64,000 nucleotides of DNA from Mariannaea sp. PMI_226 (GCA_024336345.1 JANFOG010000003.1:3354501-3418500); one strand, 5' to 3'. Positions 44,697-58,216 are shown, numbered from the stretch's first letter. Numbers and translations are program-made. Notes: generated from the sequence alone by a model not told the origin.

Positions 44697-47670
44697 ATCA
44701 TGGACAAGGAGAAGAAAAAAATACTCTTGCGAGGCGAAAAAAAAAAGGAGAAGCCGAGGGAGGAGGAAGGATAAGGGCAGCATGTGATGATGAGCGTGTT
44801 CTGTTTGAGTTAATTTATACGATGTCAGTACCAGGATGAAACGTGTTGAACGCTTTTTTTTTTATCTTTATTTTTTCTATATATATTTTAGGTTAAATCC
44901 TTGGCATATAGATTTCCGGTGTCAATCTTGGGACAATTGGAGTATATGTATTACGTTAAAATTTTGTATGCCTTATTTCTGCGCGCGTGTGCTTCTTCTC
45001 TGGGGATAACTCGGCATTGGAGCATCATGGTCTTGTAGTTCACCGAAATCGGCGACGAGCTACCTGGCAAGAGGTTGCGTGGGGAAAATAAGCCTACCAG
45101 GCAAACGAAGGCAAGATGGATATCGAACACATGTCTGTTGGATCCTAAAAAGAGGAAACTCGGCATGTTCCTGATAGGGTGGCCAATTTACCTGGCCAGA
45201 CCCTAAATCTGGGCAATCTTAAGTTATCCAAGTCATACGGATTGATGTAGTACGAGATGAGCAGTTGAGTGGGCATTCAGTTCATGACAATTGATGCTCC
45301 CATCATGACTCCTCGGCACAATAGATTGGGGCTTCAGAGAGACTAGACCGAGAGTGCACTAGACTAATAATATGTCAGCTCATTCTCATGTTTATTGTGC
45401 TATGGACTATGCTCATTAAGTACGTCGAAACTTCACCTGAAAGTCGAGGTTCCTTCGCATGACTGTCCTAAGTTGCCACAGACTTTTCGCTGGCGGGGGT
45501 TTTTACTGGTGACTAGCGATTCTACGTTGTTGGTGTTGCCGCCAATAGATAGTGACGGGATTTCCCGTTGATGTGAAGATGTGACAGGTGCGGGGACCAG
45601 CTCACGAGGTACACATCTCGGCCAACGAGGCGTTACTGGTCTTGTATACACAGTATGCAGAGTGTATTTTGTTCACAGGTCAACACATATTCAGCATAAG
45701 GACTTATCTTCCAATGCTATGGGGAAAAAATCCGCATTTCAATTCCATTTGCCGGGCAACTTGCCTTGGCATCTTATCATGACTTCTTACCAAGCGTCTG
45801 ATCTGCTAATGGAAGCCTCAAAGAGCCTTGTCAAATTTCTCTCAACGCCCACCATGAAGCTCCCCACTGAGATTTCAAGCCTGTATTTGGACCTGGAAAG
45901 TGACCTCGCCCTTTTGTTTCTCAGCATGAATACATTTTTGCCATTCATTACCATTTGCGTCCGCCAAGAAGCCCCATGCTGACGCTGTGCATATGGCACA
46001 CACCCTTAGCTCGGCGAGCTCTCACCCCGTACGGAGTGGGTGGGGTAGCATTGAAAGCTTGCCCATGAACCTCCAGATGTGACAACAGCCGTTCCTTGCC
46101 ATTGAAAACGGTTCTTGTGTTCTTGTTGTCTACTTCGAGACCGGTCTCTAGGAGAGGAGTGAAAGGTATGTGTATCACTCATAGAAAATGCTTCTAGCTC
46201 ACGGCCGCCATGAATTCATCATGAGGCTTGAAAGAGCCTATTCGATACGCTCACACTCCTCTGAACGGTCCATCTGGTCGGATCCAAAAGATTGTTCCTG
46301 GAGCCTTTGCCAGGGACTTTGGTCTGCATCTATTCTATCCAACCCAGGGTGGGATGCACTAGGGTGACGACGGACCCCTACTGCCCTATGAACGTGAACC
46401 AGGACGTGACGAGGTACCGCATCGCATCGCATATAATGACGTGTAAGTCTTGCCCTTTCGCCCACCCTTGTTCCAATTGAAGGAAGAGGCAAATATTAGG
46501 ATCAAGGAGCTGTAAAAAGAATACAATCCACAATGAGAGGATATTGAGGAGTATAAGGTGCAATTAAGCGCTGACATGAGAGAGGCCTGAAGCTTGTCTG
46601 CCATGTGTTTCCAGACACTCGGTCCTTATAACTAACCCCTTCAGTTATATGTTCCACCTCGAGCTTGGTTCACTAGTTATCGTTGCGCCTTGGTACTGCA
46701 TCAGACGACGTATTCAATTCCAATGAGTTACAAGCAGAGAGAGCTTGTCCTTTCAACCCCGCACTTCTCATGTCAGCTTCATTGAGCTGCTGTTCAACCA
46801 ATGCAAGGGCTTTACCAGCTTGACTCTGCGCGTTTGCGGAGCGGGCACCCTTGCATCCATGCGTTTGTGTGAGTGTGTTTCGTTGACCAAGCATGGACCC
46901 CCAGTACGGCATAAGCTTGAACGGGCCAAATGGGATGTAGATCATCGGCACTCAACATTCCAGGGCATTGTATGCCCCTGATTCATAAACAACGCCGTCT
47001 ATATCTCTTGTTGAATTTCCAAAACACTTTTAATTCCGAGTGCGGAAACACGCCCTCGCAATGTCTCACGAATCAGACAATCGCGTCGCCAAACAAGCCG
47101 CCTCCCAATCCCCAAAGCCGAGGCACCCTCCCCCATCCCCCCCCAAAAGCAGTAAGATGAGCCACCACTGACAGCATGCTTTCGTACGCATGCGGGGGAC
47201 CAATGCCACCGTGATGCCACTTAATGTTTCGACGGATCCTTCCTTTTAAACTCTCCGAGTAGTTCCCTTGGCTTGCGTCACAGCGAATTAGAGGCCCGTC
47301 GATGCGATGAGGCGCACCAAAACTCCACTCTGTACGAAGGGCCCAGACCTGCGCGTGCTTAAATGCGTGGCTCCAGTTCAGTATCTCGGCGCTGAAAGAT
47401 TAGCTGCAAAGGAATGGGTAGGTCTCCAATGAAGCTGCCGGATGCCAAATGGTTGCATCCTTTGTTTATCCCCCTCAAGGTTCCATGCTAGTCTCTTTAT
47501 ATCCCAATTGAGCAGAGGGGTGTGTGACGATGATGCTGCCCCGATAATTATTTGCCGTTGTCCGTCTTTGATATAACTTGTCTATTGATCCTCATTTGGT
47601 CCTCCTCACGGTAGCACACTCAATGCGACTTCTCTTGTTGCGTTGACCACCCACCAAACTTACATTCAAG
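44697..47670. other. Gene-free spacer and promoter of the second PDR transporter
   Basis: About 3 kb. The beginning holds the ACH1 3' UTR with A-rich and T-rich tracts (44715-44900). The rest has short overlapping ORFs of no recognisable character. The part next to 47671 should hold the transporter promoter; no PDRE-type motif was found by eye. Confidence 0.55.
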
Positions 47671-50600
47671 ATGGCTTCGTCCAAGGCCGATGATGACGGG
47701 GTAGACCCAGCGACCTCAAATGTCGCTCCTCGTCACTCGGAAGAAGATCCAATTGTAGATGATATTGAAGCTGAATCGTCAAGCCATTCGGATGGTGAGG
47801 ATGTAGGAAGCAAGTCCAAAAGCACTTCCAAAAGCACTTCAAAGGCTCGTCGTCCTGGATTGTCCCGGAAAAGCACTGCACTGGAGCCCAGCGATCGAGA
47901 CGAGCTCATGCGAATTGCTAATGTTCTATCTCGCCGCCATTCCTTTGCTACTACTCCAGAAGGTGGTCTGTCTCGTGTCCATACGCTTGTCACCGAAGAT
48001 GAGAACGCGCCGTTTCTGGACCCCCAGAGCGACCAATTCAGCTTGGAGAAGTGGCTCAGGAACTTCGTTACGACCCTTCGGGACCAGAATATCACGGCCA
48101 AGCAGACGGGCGTTGCTTTCAAAGACCTCAATGTCTCTGGCACAGGAGCCGCAGTGCAAGTCCAGGAGACGGTTGGGTCGATGCTCCTGGCTCCCTTGCG
48201 ACTAGGCGAGCTCTTCAGCTTCGGGAAGAAAGAGCATAAGCAAATTCTGAGAAATTTCGATGGCCTCATTCACAGCGGTGAGCTCTTGATTGTCTTGGGC
48301 CGACCCGGATCAGGCTGCAGTACACTCCTCAAGTCACTGTGTGGTGAGCTCCATGGACTGAGCGTAGACTCGAACTCATCCATTCACTACAACGGCATCC
48401 CACAGAAGTTGATGAAGAAGGAATTCAAGGGAGAGGCAATCTACAATCAAGAGGTAAAATGAGAAGACTGGTATTCCGTTTCAATTTTGCGCAGCTGGCT
48501 AATACATACATCTCGTGTAGGTTGACAGACACTTCCCTCACCTCACAGTCGGCCAAACGCTGGAATTTGCGGCCTCAGTTCGAACGCCGTCTCACCGAAT
48601 CAACAATATGAGCCGCAAGGCATTTGTTCAATATGTTGCCAAAGTCGTCATGGCTGCCTTTGGTCTCAGCCATACATACAACACCAAGGTGGGCAACGAC
48701 TTCATCCGCGGCGTCTCTGGCGGAGAAAGGAAGCGAGTGTCGCTAGCTGAAATGGTTCTTTCCGGATCGCCCTTTTCAGCTTGGGATAACAGTACCCGTG
48801 GTCTTGATTCCGCCACTGCTTTCAAATTCGTCTCCGCGCTGCGGATGTCTGCTGATATGGGTGGCCGTGCCAATGCTGTGGCAATCTATCAAGCCAGTCA
48901 GGCAATCTACGACCTCTTCGACAAGACAATTGTGCTTTACGAAGGTAGGCAGATCTACTTTGGCCCGGCGGAACACGCACGAGGCTTCTTTGAGAGACAG
49001 GGCTGGCATTGTCCGCCTCGTCAGACCACTGGCGATTTTCTTACGTCGGTCACAAATCCCGTTGAGAGAAAGGCTCAACCTGGAATGGAGGATAGAGTCC
49101 CCCGGACTCCAGATGATTTTGAACGCTTCTGGCGTAAATCACCTGAATACCAGGCTCTGAAGAAGGAGATTGAGGCTCACGAGCTCGAGTACATGGTCGA
49201 GCGACAGGGCGAAAGCATTGCACGACTTCGCGAGCAGAAGAATAAGATGCAAGCAGCCCGCGTTCCGCGCAAGTCGCCCTACACGCTCAATCTCCTGATG
49301 CAGGTTCAACTATGCACTAAACGCGCCTATCAACGAATATGGAATGATATATCGGCGACGGGTACGCAATGTTTCGTGCAACTCACCATGGCTCTCATCA
49401 TCGGCTCAATCTTTTTTGATACCCCCAATGCAACTGCTGGATTCTATGCCAAGGGCTCTGTTCTGTTCATGGCCGTCCTGCTTAATGCGTTGACTGCTAT
49501 CTCGGAAATCAGCAACCTTTACGCGCAGAGGCCCATTGTAGAGAAGCATGCCTCCTTCGCCTTCTACCATCCAGCCTGTGAAGCTGCGGCGGGCATCGTA
49601 GCCGACATACCCATCAAGTTTGCTACCGCGTCCGTTTTCAACGTTGTCCTCTACTTTATGGCAGGATTGCGAGCAGAAGCAGGTAATTTCTTCTTGTACT
49701 TCCTCATCACTTATATTTCCATCTTTGTCATGAGTGCCGTCTTCCGTACGTTGGCTGCCGTCACGAAGACTGTTGCACAGGCGATGGCTTTAGCAGGCGT
49801 CATGGTACTTGCTCTGGTCGTATACGTGGGTTTTACGATCACGCCTCCGACAATGAAGCCCTGGTTCTCTTGGATAAGATGGATAAATCCAATCTTTTAC
49901 GGTTCGACGCCATGCCCCCTTTTTTTCTTTGGTTTGCTTTACTAACACGAAGACTTGCTAAAAAGCTTTTGAAATCCTGGTTGCGAATGAATTCCACGGC
50001 CAGAATTTCACTTGTTCCGCCATCATTCCGCCGTATACCCCTCTTGTTGGTGACTCTTGGATTTGTAACGCCGTTGGAGCTATTGCCGGCGAACCAACCG
50101 TGAGCGGGGATCGCTTCATTGCCGAAAACTATGAGTACTACTATTCTCACGTCTGGAGGAATTTTGGTATCCTCATGGCTTTCTTGGTCGGTTTCATGAT
50201 CATGTACTTTGTTGCGATTGAGCTCAATTCTTCAACCAGCAGCACAGCAGAAGCCTTGGTTTTCCAGAGGGGTCGTGTTCCAGCTTACCTGCTTAGTGGA
50301 AAGAAGCAGTCGCCGAATGATGAAGAAGTACCTATTGATGGAACCAGCAAGGAGAGTCCCAACGGGGCTGATGTCAAGGCGATCCAGCCCCAGAGAGATA
50401 TTTTCACCTGGAGGAATGTCGTCTATGATATCGAGATCAAGAAAGAGCAAAGACGACTGCTCGATCACGTGGCTGGTTGGGTCAAGCCTGGGACTCTAAC
50501 TGCGCTGATGGGTGTAAGTGGTGCCGGAAAAACCACACTTCTTGACGTGCTCGCACAGCGGGTAAGCATGGGAGTAGTTACTGGTGACATGCTCGTCAAT

Positions 50601-52442
50601 GGAAAGCCGTTTGATGCTAGTTTCCAGCGAAAGACGGGTTACGTGCAACAACAAGGTGAGTTACGAAGATAGAAAAGAAGACCCCTCCCCAGCCACCACT
50701 TACTTTGTCTAACCTTATCCCTACTCAGACTTGCATCTGGAAACAGCAACTGTTCGTGAGAGTTTGCGGTTTAGTGCCATGCTGAGGCAACCGAAGACTG
50801 TCAGCAAGAAGGAAAAGTATGAGTTTGTGGAAGAAGTGATCAAGATGCTCAACATGGAAGAGTACGCAGACGCCGTTGTTGGTGTACCCGGTGAGGGTCT
50901 CAACGTGGAGCAGCGTAAGCTACTCACCATCGGAGTCGAACTTGCCGCCAAGCCGAAATTACTTCTGTTCCTCGATGAGCCTACCAGTGGTCTCGACTCC
51001 CAGAGCTCCTGGGCCATCTGCTCATTCCTGCGGAAGTTGGCCAACTCGGGTCAAGCCGTCTTGTGTACGGTCCATCAACCCAGCGCAATTTTGTTCCAGG
51101 AGTTTGACCGCCTCTTGTTCCTTGCAAAGGGTGGTAGAACCGTCTATTTTGGTAACATTGGAGATAACTCGCGAACGATGCTAGACTACTTCGAATCCAA
51201 GGGGGCGCGAAAGTGTGGCGAGGAGGAAAATCCGGCTGAGTATCTGCTGGAGATTGGCAACAGCAGCTCCAACCCTGAAGGGAAGGACTGGCATACAGTC
51301 TGGAAGGAGAGCGATGAGAGGGAAGCTGTAGACGCTGAGATCGATAGGATTCATGCAGAGAAGCAGAGCGAAGTGGCGGCAGATGACGACGACCCATCCT
51401 CGACGTCTGAATTTGCAATGCCGTTCGCCATTCAGCTCCAGGCCGTTACTCATCGCATCTTTCAGCAATACTGGAGAATGCCTGGCTATATTTTTGCCAA
51501 GTTCTTCCTCGGAATCGCTGCTGGCTTGTTTATCGGTTTCTCATTCTTCCAGGCAAACCATACGCTGGCTGGTACACAGAACGTCATCTTTGCTGTTTTC
51601 CTTCTGACGACCATTTTCTCGACACTTGTGCAGCAGGTCAGTATTAAGTTCCTTAACAGATACAGGGAGATATCGCAAATTGCTGACAAGAGACACAAAT
51701 ATAGATCCAACCGTTATTCATCACACAGAGATCTCTGTACGAAGTTCGAGAACGCCCGAGCAAGGCGTATTCCTGGATGGCCTTCATTATTGCCAACGTT
51801 CTCGTGGAGATACCTTACCAGATCATCACATCGATTCTCATTTGGGCTTGTTTCTACTACCCCGTCATAGGAATCCAGAGCTCTGGCCGGCAGATTTTGA
51901 TTATGCTCTTCGTCATTCAGCTTTTCATATACGCCAGCGCCTTCGCCCAGATGACCATTGCGGCCATGCCCAACGCGCAAACAGCAGCCTCCATAGTCAC
52001 CCTTCTCTCGCTGATGAGCACAATCTTCAGCGGTGTTCTTCAAACACCTACCGCCCTTCCCGGATTCTGGATCTTCATGTACCGAGTGTCGCCCTTCACC
52101 TACTGGATCGGCGGCATTGTGTCGACGGCGCTTCATGGACGACAAATCACATGCTCGAAAAGCGAGACGTCGATATTCAACCCGCCGAGTGGTTCGACAT
52201 GCGGCGAGTACATGGAGCCCTTCACGCAGAACGCGCCTGGTACACTGCAGAACCCCAACGACACGAGCCAATGCCGGTATTGTTCGGTCAGCAACGCAGA
52301 CCAATATCTTGCCGCCTCTGAGATCTTCTGGAGTCAGCGATGGCGTAATTATGGTATTTTCTGGGCATACATTGTGTTCAACATCTTCATGGCAATTGTG
52401 TTGTACTATGTATTCCGGGTGAGGAAGATGGGCAGAGGGTAA
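47671..52442 (+). CDS. PDR-type (ABCG) full-length ABC transporter
   Basis: Spliced model of 1499 aa: exons 47671-48453, 48521-49901, 49966-50655, 50729-51636 and 51705-52442; introns of 67, 64, 73 and 68 bp. Layout is NBD1-TMD1-NBD2-TMD2. NBD1 has the fungal PDR-type Walker [12 protein letters not shown] (about 210) with Cys for Lys, signature VSGGERKR (about 326) and [12 protein letters not shown]2 has canonical Walker [10 protein letters not shown] (about 904), degenerate signature LNVEQRKLL (about 1009) and [10 protein letters not shown]. Both membrane domains have about six helices. The N-terminus carries Lys/Ser repeats ([12 protein letters not shown]). The second intron uses the unusual donor G|GTTCGA. 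Such plasma-membrane pumps export xenobiotics and metabolites. The C-terminal half is closely similar to the truncated gene at 1-2214. Confidence 0.95.
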
Positions 52443-54841
52443 ACTCCAACATGTAGGAGGACGAGGGGGTTAGGTTGATTGGACATGAACAGACTGACCA
52501 GCTGACTTTGACAAGTGTGCATATTCTATTAGGACTTAATACGAGTTTCTCTCAATATAATTCTTTTCTTTTCTTTCCAGTCTCTGCTCGAGTCCGTGGC
52601 TTGTGCCAAATAATACAAGCAAGAAAGCATGACGGTAAGATTTTGGTGCTCCCCGTTACACAAACTGATGGACGCAGTCCTAGCACCTCATGCATGAGCA
52701 CACCTCTTAGCCATCACTTGATCCCAATTATGGGGATTCCCTCGAGAGAACGTGCCTGAAATTCTCCGAGGCGCAAGAGACTATTGAATTTGGTTCACGG
52801 GTATTCCCATCGATCTTGAGGCGTGTTTAGGTTCTAGATTCTGCCCTTGTTGGGGCGTTTTAGCTTGATGAGGAGCCCGAGAGGGTCCTCTAAGAAGTCA
52901 ATAGTCAGGCATAGGCTGCTTTCTGTGTCACGTTGTCTACACAAAAGAACCAGAGCGTAAGGTGGCAATACTCATTCTCATGTCGATCGATCCTGTCGTC
53001 GAGATACTTGCTACATCGTATGCATACTTATCGTGCAGATGCTGCCCAAGCTTCGATGCTTTCCCCCGGGCAGCCACCTTTTGAGCTGTGGCTTGAATCG
53101 GCAATGCACCCACCAGGGGCAAACCCAGCAACGTAGTCTGCAAGTGCAGGGTTGATCCAGGTTGCTAGGCAGACTAGTTAATGAGTCCAGTCGGTTCTGA
53201 AATGAGCAGTTTATTGTTATTGCTTGGAATCATCTTGATTTGTCGATCATCCGGCAAAATACGTTCGAGGCGAGGCAAAGTCACGCTCTTTGAGCTCTCG
53301 CCCCCGAAACAGCTCGTGAAAAAAAGAGGCATGTTGTCTGTTGGGAGAACATTCACACCTCAATAGTGTGATCATTTCGCACTCATAACCGCAATCGAGC
53401 TCTGATCGTCACGCTTGTTTCCCTGATTGGCTGTACCAAGGGAAATGAAGACAAGGGGCATGAAGGCACATACACAGTACAAGACAACACGACCCAGCAC
53501 AGCACTGCCTGGAGCTCAGGCATCACTCGTGGAAGCTTAAGATACCAGCCTTTCATCCATGGCTCCATTCTTCCCCTCTCAGCTGAGAGGTCGCTTGAGT
53601 GATTAATAGACGAAGTGGTACTGGAGCGGGGCAAGGCCCCCGGTCGAACAAGTGTCTTGCTATGAAAATCCTTGATCAACAGATTAACCACCGGGTATGC
53701 TTAAATTTTAGACGAGGAAAGAGATGAAATCAATCGGTATTGCGCTGAGAAAGCTAAGAAAGAAAACTGTGCGGCAAAGATCCTATTTTCGCCAAAGAGA
53801 AAGCCTTGGAAGAATCTTTTTTGTTTTTTTTAATTCCGCTGATACGCACAGAGGCTTCTACCTACAGTACATACAGTAGTGAAAGCAAGCTCCAAGGCCT
53901 CTAACTCTTCTTGTCGACATTGGACAGGGGTTCCCGAGAAACCAAGACCTAGATCAGCCTCGCCTTCAGCCTAGGCCAGCGACTGTCGCCACTAGAGCTG
54001 CATGGGGTAAAAAGAGGGCTGGCAAGCTCATGCGAGGTCCGCGGATATGGTCTCCATTAAAACAAGGAGCGACAGCGACGTGGGCGAACAGGGAAGAATA
54101 ATGGTTGCAGATACAACTCTCTTCAACCACTCCTAGTGTGGTACCCCAACGCCAAAATCAACCCAACTCTCAGCCGCAGCCTAGACCAGTGTCTCTATTC
54201 TCAAAAAGGCATCTCATAGCCGACTGGTAGCCGGGGTTTGTTGAGAGTTGTGAATGCTGCTAGAGTGAAAACTACTGGCTGTCTATCCTCCGTCTCCGTA
54301 TTCCGTACGGACTTCAACTCTTGCAGCATAACGGGAGGGGTTCGTGTGATGTCCGATCAATACCACATTTGTTAAGTGAACACTGCCTCATTCGAAGCAT
54401 CCTTTGCTTGTCCAAGAGACGCTAATAACGTCCAGACACATGAGATGCATCCATGCCTGCCGACCACCTCTGCAGACCACGACCGCAACGGCAACCCCAG
54501 CCTTGCAGGGATTCTGGTTCGCCGACGTTCCGATATTTACATAGTAACAAAAACCTGACCGTCCTTCTCAACTGCCAAGACCAATCAATGCGGTCTATAT
54601 AAGTACCAGCCTTGACCCAGGACTTGTTGCCCGCAGATGAAAGGGTCAAGGACTCCATTGAGCAAAACGAAACTCTCTTGATCGGTCATTTATTAGGCCC
54701 TGAGTTGCCTCTCTGAGTTCCCCAACTTCCCTGACCGCCACACACACACACACACATCAGTTCTTCCCTTCGCTGCTCTGCACGGAGGAACTTCATCCCG
54801 CTCTTACAAGCTTCATCTCAGGCACCTTTTTTTCTCCCACA
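52443..54841. promoter_or_regulatory. Spacer and promoter of the Cys-rich surface protein
   Basis: About 2.4 kb with no convincing gene. A (CA)9 run lies at 54739-54756, 86 bp before the start codon, and the segment just before ATG ends in a T-rich leader (cctttttttctcccac). Confidence 0.55.
54739..54756 (+). repeat. (CA)9 dinucleotide repeat
   Basis: Nine CA units in the 5' region of the Cys-rich protein gene, a likely microsatellite. Confidence 0.9.
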
Positions 54842-55834
54842 ATGTGGTCGCGCCTGGTGTCCCCGGTGCTGGTTTGTTCCGTCATCGGATCAACCTTGGC
54901 TAAAACCCACTACGTCCCTTTCCAGGCTATTCGTGGATTCCAAGAAGTATCTGGCAACGGCACCACGCCTGCCGGTCCCAATGCCATCAACATCGCCCTG
55001 GATGGCTGTGATGTCGGCGAGAAGGGATGCCACGACGGCTGTATCCCCCTTACCGGCGAATGCTGCGCAGGCAACGGCTACTGCAAGCTGGGTAAATACT
55101 GTGTGACGGGTGGCTGCTGCCCTGATGGCCAGACATGCAATGGTGTTAGCAGTGGATGCGATACCGGCGAGGAGGCCTGTGGAGATGGCTGCATGCCCGT
55201 AGGAAAGGTATGCTGTTCAACAGGATACTGTGACGAGGGCACCAGCTGCACTGCTGATGGACGCTGTTCAAGCTCTGGAGACAACAACAACTCTGGAAAC
55301 AACTCTGGTAGCTGTTCAACCAACCAGGATCCCTGCAACGGAAAGTGTATGCCCAAGGGCTCTGTCTGCTGCTCGACTGGGTACTGCAACAGCGGCGAGA
55401 AGTGCAGCAAGGCCGGAGGATGCATCCCCGAGGACAGCGTAGACTGCGGCGACGGATCTTACTGCGACACTGGCTACGTCTGCGTGACCGGTGGAAAGTG
55501 TCGCCCGTCTGGCAGCAGCGGCAACAACTCGGACGACACCTCTTCTGACGACAACACCGCAACAGCCACTGACGAGTCCGTCCCTACTACGACCGCCGAT
55601 GATACCCCGTCTGATACGACGACTGAGGACTCTGGAAACAGCGTCACTGAGCAGGACAACAGCCCAACCACCGCGACCGATGACGGCGTTGTGACAGTCA
55701 CTGAAACCAGCGGTCCCTCCCAGACTCTCAAGTCGGGTGGTGACAACGGTAACGACGCCGCATCGCTGCGCCAGGGAGCTGGAGTTGCTGCGCTCTTTGG
55801 TTTCGTTCTTGTTGCTGTGCCTTTGATGATGTAA
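54842..55834 (+). CDS. Secreted Cys-rich repeat protein, probably GPI-anchored
   Basis: Single exon, 330 aa. Signal peptide at residues 1-20 (LVSPVLVCSVIGSTLA), then about 55-230 with Cys-rich modules that recur about every 45-50 residues: GCDVGEKGCHDGCIPL...CCAGNGYCKLGKYC; GCDTGEEACGDGCMPV...CCSTGYCDEGTSC; CSTNQDPCNGKCMPK...CCSTGYCNSGEKC; ending DGSYCDTGYVC. The CC-x3-G/T-x-C spacing suggests disulfide-knotted mini-domains; a lectin- or chitin-binding role is possible but unproven. A long Ser/Thr/Asp stalk without Cys follows, likely O-glycosylated, then a hydrophobic C-terminus (AGVAALFGFVLVAVPLMM) after a Gly/Asn/Asp stretch, as expected of a GPI signal. It would sit on the plasma membrane or cell wall. 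Confidence 0.85.
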   Translation: MWSRLVSPVLVCSVIGSTLAKTHYVPFQAIRGFQEVSGNGTTPAGPNAINIALDGCDVGEKGCHDGCIPLTGECCAGNGYCKLGKYCVTGGCCPDGQTCNGVSSGCDTGEEACGDGCMPVGKVCCSTGYCDEGTSCTADGRCSSSGDNNNSGNNSGSCSTNQDPCNGKCMPKGSVCCSTGYCNSGEKCSKAGGCIPEDSVDCGDGSYCDTGYVCVTGGKCRPSGSSGNNSDDTSSDDNTATATDESVPTTTADDTPSDTTTEDSGNSVTEQDNSPTTATDDGVVTVTETSGPSQTLKSGGDNGNDAASLRQGAGVAALFGFVLVAVPLMM

Positions 55835-56597
55835 TGAGAGGAAATGCGAGGAAATAATAACGAATTGGGAACTCTTTTTTTTTTGGCGGTACTGGAAGCC
55901 AACTTATGTAATTGAAGCTGGATGACGATATATGGACACATCATATAATATGTAGATAACTCGTTTTCTTCAAATCCTATATGACTTAAAAAAAGATGAC
56001 TCTTGTGACGTTGCACGAATAACTGCTGAAACGAATCTTCATCATTGATTCCACTTGAAGCGTTTTGAGAGAGAAAATGATCAACAGCTAAGTCTAACCA
56101 TCAAAGCTTACTGTTGATCCCAGAAGTTGGCTGTCATAACAAGAAGTTCCCTATCCTAGCAGAGTAGTGTAGCTATTGATTCTCTTTCTTGAAATTCGCC
56201 ATAGTGTTATGAATGTTTATCGAAGAAATTCGAGACTTAACAATTATAGAGAAACAACCTTTTCTTACAATGAAGTTAATTGTGAAATGCTTTAAATCTA
56301 TTTGCTTCGCATGGTTATCAGCTCGCGATTTGTTTAGAGAGGGTAGGAGGAGTAATCAGCCATGTGTATGATACGAACGAAACATAAAATTCTAACTTTG
56401 TTTCTATATACCCTCTATCTCCAAACACAAAGTAAATCTATTCTAATTATTTGTAGTTGATGCTTTCGAGTTTGATGTAGATTAGCCTTCTAAATGCAAA
56501 TTGCCTTCTTATCATATCTTAAGTTCCGCCCTGTATTTCCCGATATTTTGAAGAAGAACGAGTGAGGAGTTGATATGTCGTCTCTGAGCCAAGTTGA
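55835..56597. other. Convergent AT-rich spacer
   Basis: About 760 bp between the 3' ends of the surface protein and the MFS transporter, with a T9 run at about 55875. No gene was seen. Confidence 0.6.
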
Positions 56598-58216
56598 CTA
56601 GAACTTGACAGCCAGATTGAATCCGATTTTGCAAACTCTGGCGCCGAAGATGACGCATGTACCAACCAAGCAGATCACACCAGCAAAGACTTTCAAACCT
56701 GTAAAAGAACCGTGTTGTGATTGGAGAATAGCTCCCGCAATAGGATTCGTAACCAGACCACCGACGGATGCACACATGAAGAGAAGGCCGGCTCGATAAC
56801 CAAAATTTGTGGGTGGCGCGACTTGGGTAACAAGGGCCGGGGAGAGAGAGATGTAAGCACCAGAAAAGAAACCAAAGAGCCCGGCAAAGGAAAGGAGAGC
56901 GGCGTTGTTGCTGGCAGGGATCCAGAGGCCAAGGACCAAGATACCAGTGATGATACAAACGCATGTAAACACGTTGAAGCGTCCAACCTTGTCCGCGAAA
57001 ATGCCCGACAAGGATCGCCCAAAGAAGCTGATTTGGAAAAGTCAGTATAACCGGAAAAAAGTGTTGTTAACATGAAGAAGAAGAAGAAGAAGAATGACAA
57101 ACCTAGCAGCATTGAGAATTGGCACGACGTAAGGGAGGATTCCGTTGCCCATCCCAGAGGCACGGGCTTCGACCTCGATGAAGTTGATGGGAACAAAGAT
57201 TCCAAAAGTGAGCAAGAAGAAACCTCCCATGAGAAACAGGCTCGCAGGCTCGCGGAAAGGCGCACCATAATCCGCTTTTTCGGCGTCTCCTGTTCTCGAC
57301 GGCTGCACCCTGGGTCGCACTGTTAGGATGGAGATGATCAAAAGGCCTAGGATGAGGAAAGCTGCGATGCGCATAGACCAAGCGAAGCCGACATCCTTAA
57401 TCAAGTGTGAGACCATGATGGGGAATATGACGCCACCGACACTGGATCCTGTCGAGCAGATTCCAAAAGCGGCACCTTTCTTGGTGGTGAACCACCCAGC
57501 TACTGTGCTCAGGGCTGCATGCATTGAATAATGAGCACTCAAATAGAAGACATGGGAAATTTGGAGTTACGAGAATCTTACCTGGCTGGAAAACAGCAGA
57601 GGCTCCGAGCCCACTGCAAATACCCTGGGACAACAAGAGCTGATAATATTTGGTCGAAATCGAAGCCATCATGATACCGAAGACGTGTAGGAAAGTACCG
57701 CCTATTATCAATGGGCGTGGACCATACTTGTCATGTAATCGCCCTACGAGAGGTCCCTGCAACAACTCCTTTGTCAGAATTCCCGGTACCAATATGATAG
57801 AGATGGCTTGCATTTGCATAGAGGACTAACCATGAACATGACCAAGAAAATTTGAACAGATGGAATCCATGAAATAGTGCTAGACGAATATTCCTTGAGC
57901 AGGGCTCGCTCGTAGTAGTCTTGAAAAACGCCCACACCTGGTGTATCCCGTGTAAGTGGCCCGGTTCCTCGATGCCTCTCTCTTTTGTTCGTTTCACAGC
58001 AGACTTACTATTAATCCAGCCAAAACTGCAGAAAGATGTACACCAGGCGCCAAAAACTACCAGCCATGCGGCAGCGCCTCCATCTGGGGCTTCGTCGACA
58101 AGCTTCACGGAGTCCTTCCCACTGCCTGGTGCGAGGTAGCCCATTTCCAGCTCCGGAGTTACACCTGTGGGCTCGGAAGCCGTGTAGATTTGGGTGGAGC
58201 TGCTATTCGCTGTCAT
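56598..58216 (-). CDS. MFS transporter, monocarboxylate (MCT)-like
   Basis: Spliced model of 443 aa: exons 58216-58009, 57937-57831, 57756-57582, 57514-57103 and 57027-56598; introns of 71, 74, 67 and 75 bp. About 12 membrane helices are visible. The region before helix 1, APDGGAAAWLVVFGAW, is the conserved [D/E]G[G/S].. start of MCT-like carriers; the loop after helix 2 has GRLHDKYGPRPLIIGG, and the middle has FGRSLSGIFADKVGRFN, the second-half equivalent. Such carriers move monocarboxylates or related small acids across the plasma membrane; in fungi many are orphans. The ATG at 58216 opens a soluble tail of about 45 residues. Its promoter faces the Mpv17-like gene and includes triple GATA sites. 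Confidence 0.9.

Noticed and set aside
45581..45982. 133-codon plus-strand ORF between ACH1 and the second PDR transporter
   Set aside because: No recognisable domain and competing ORFs in other frames; treated as spacer.
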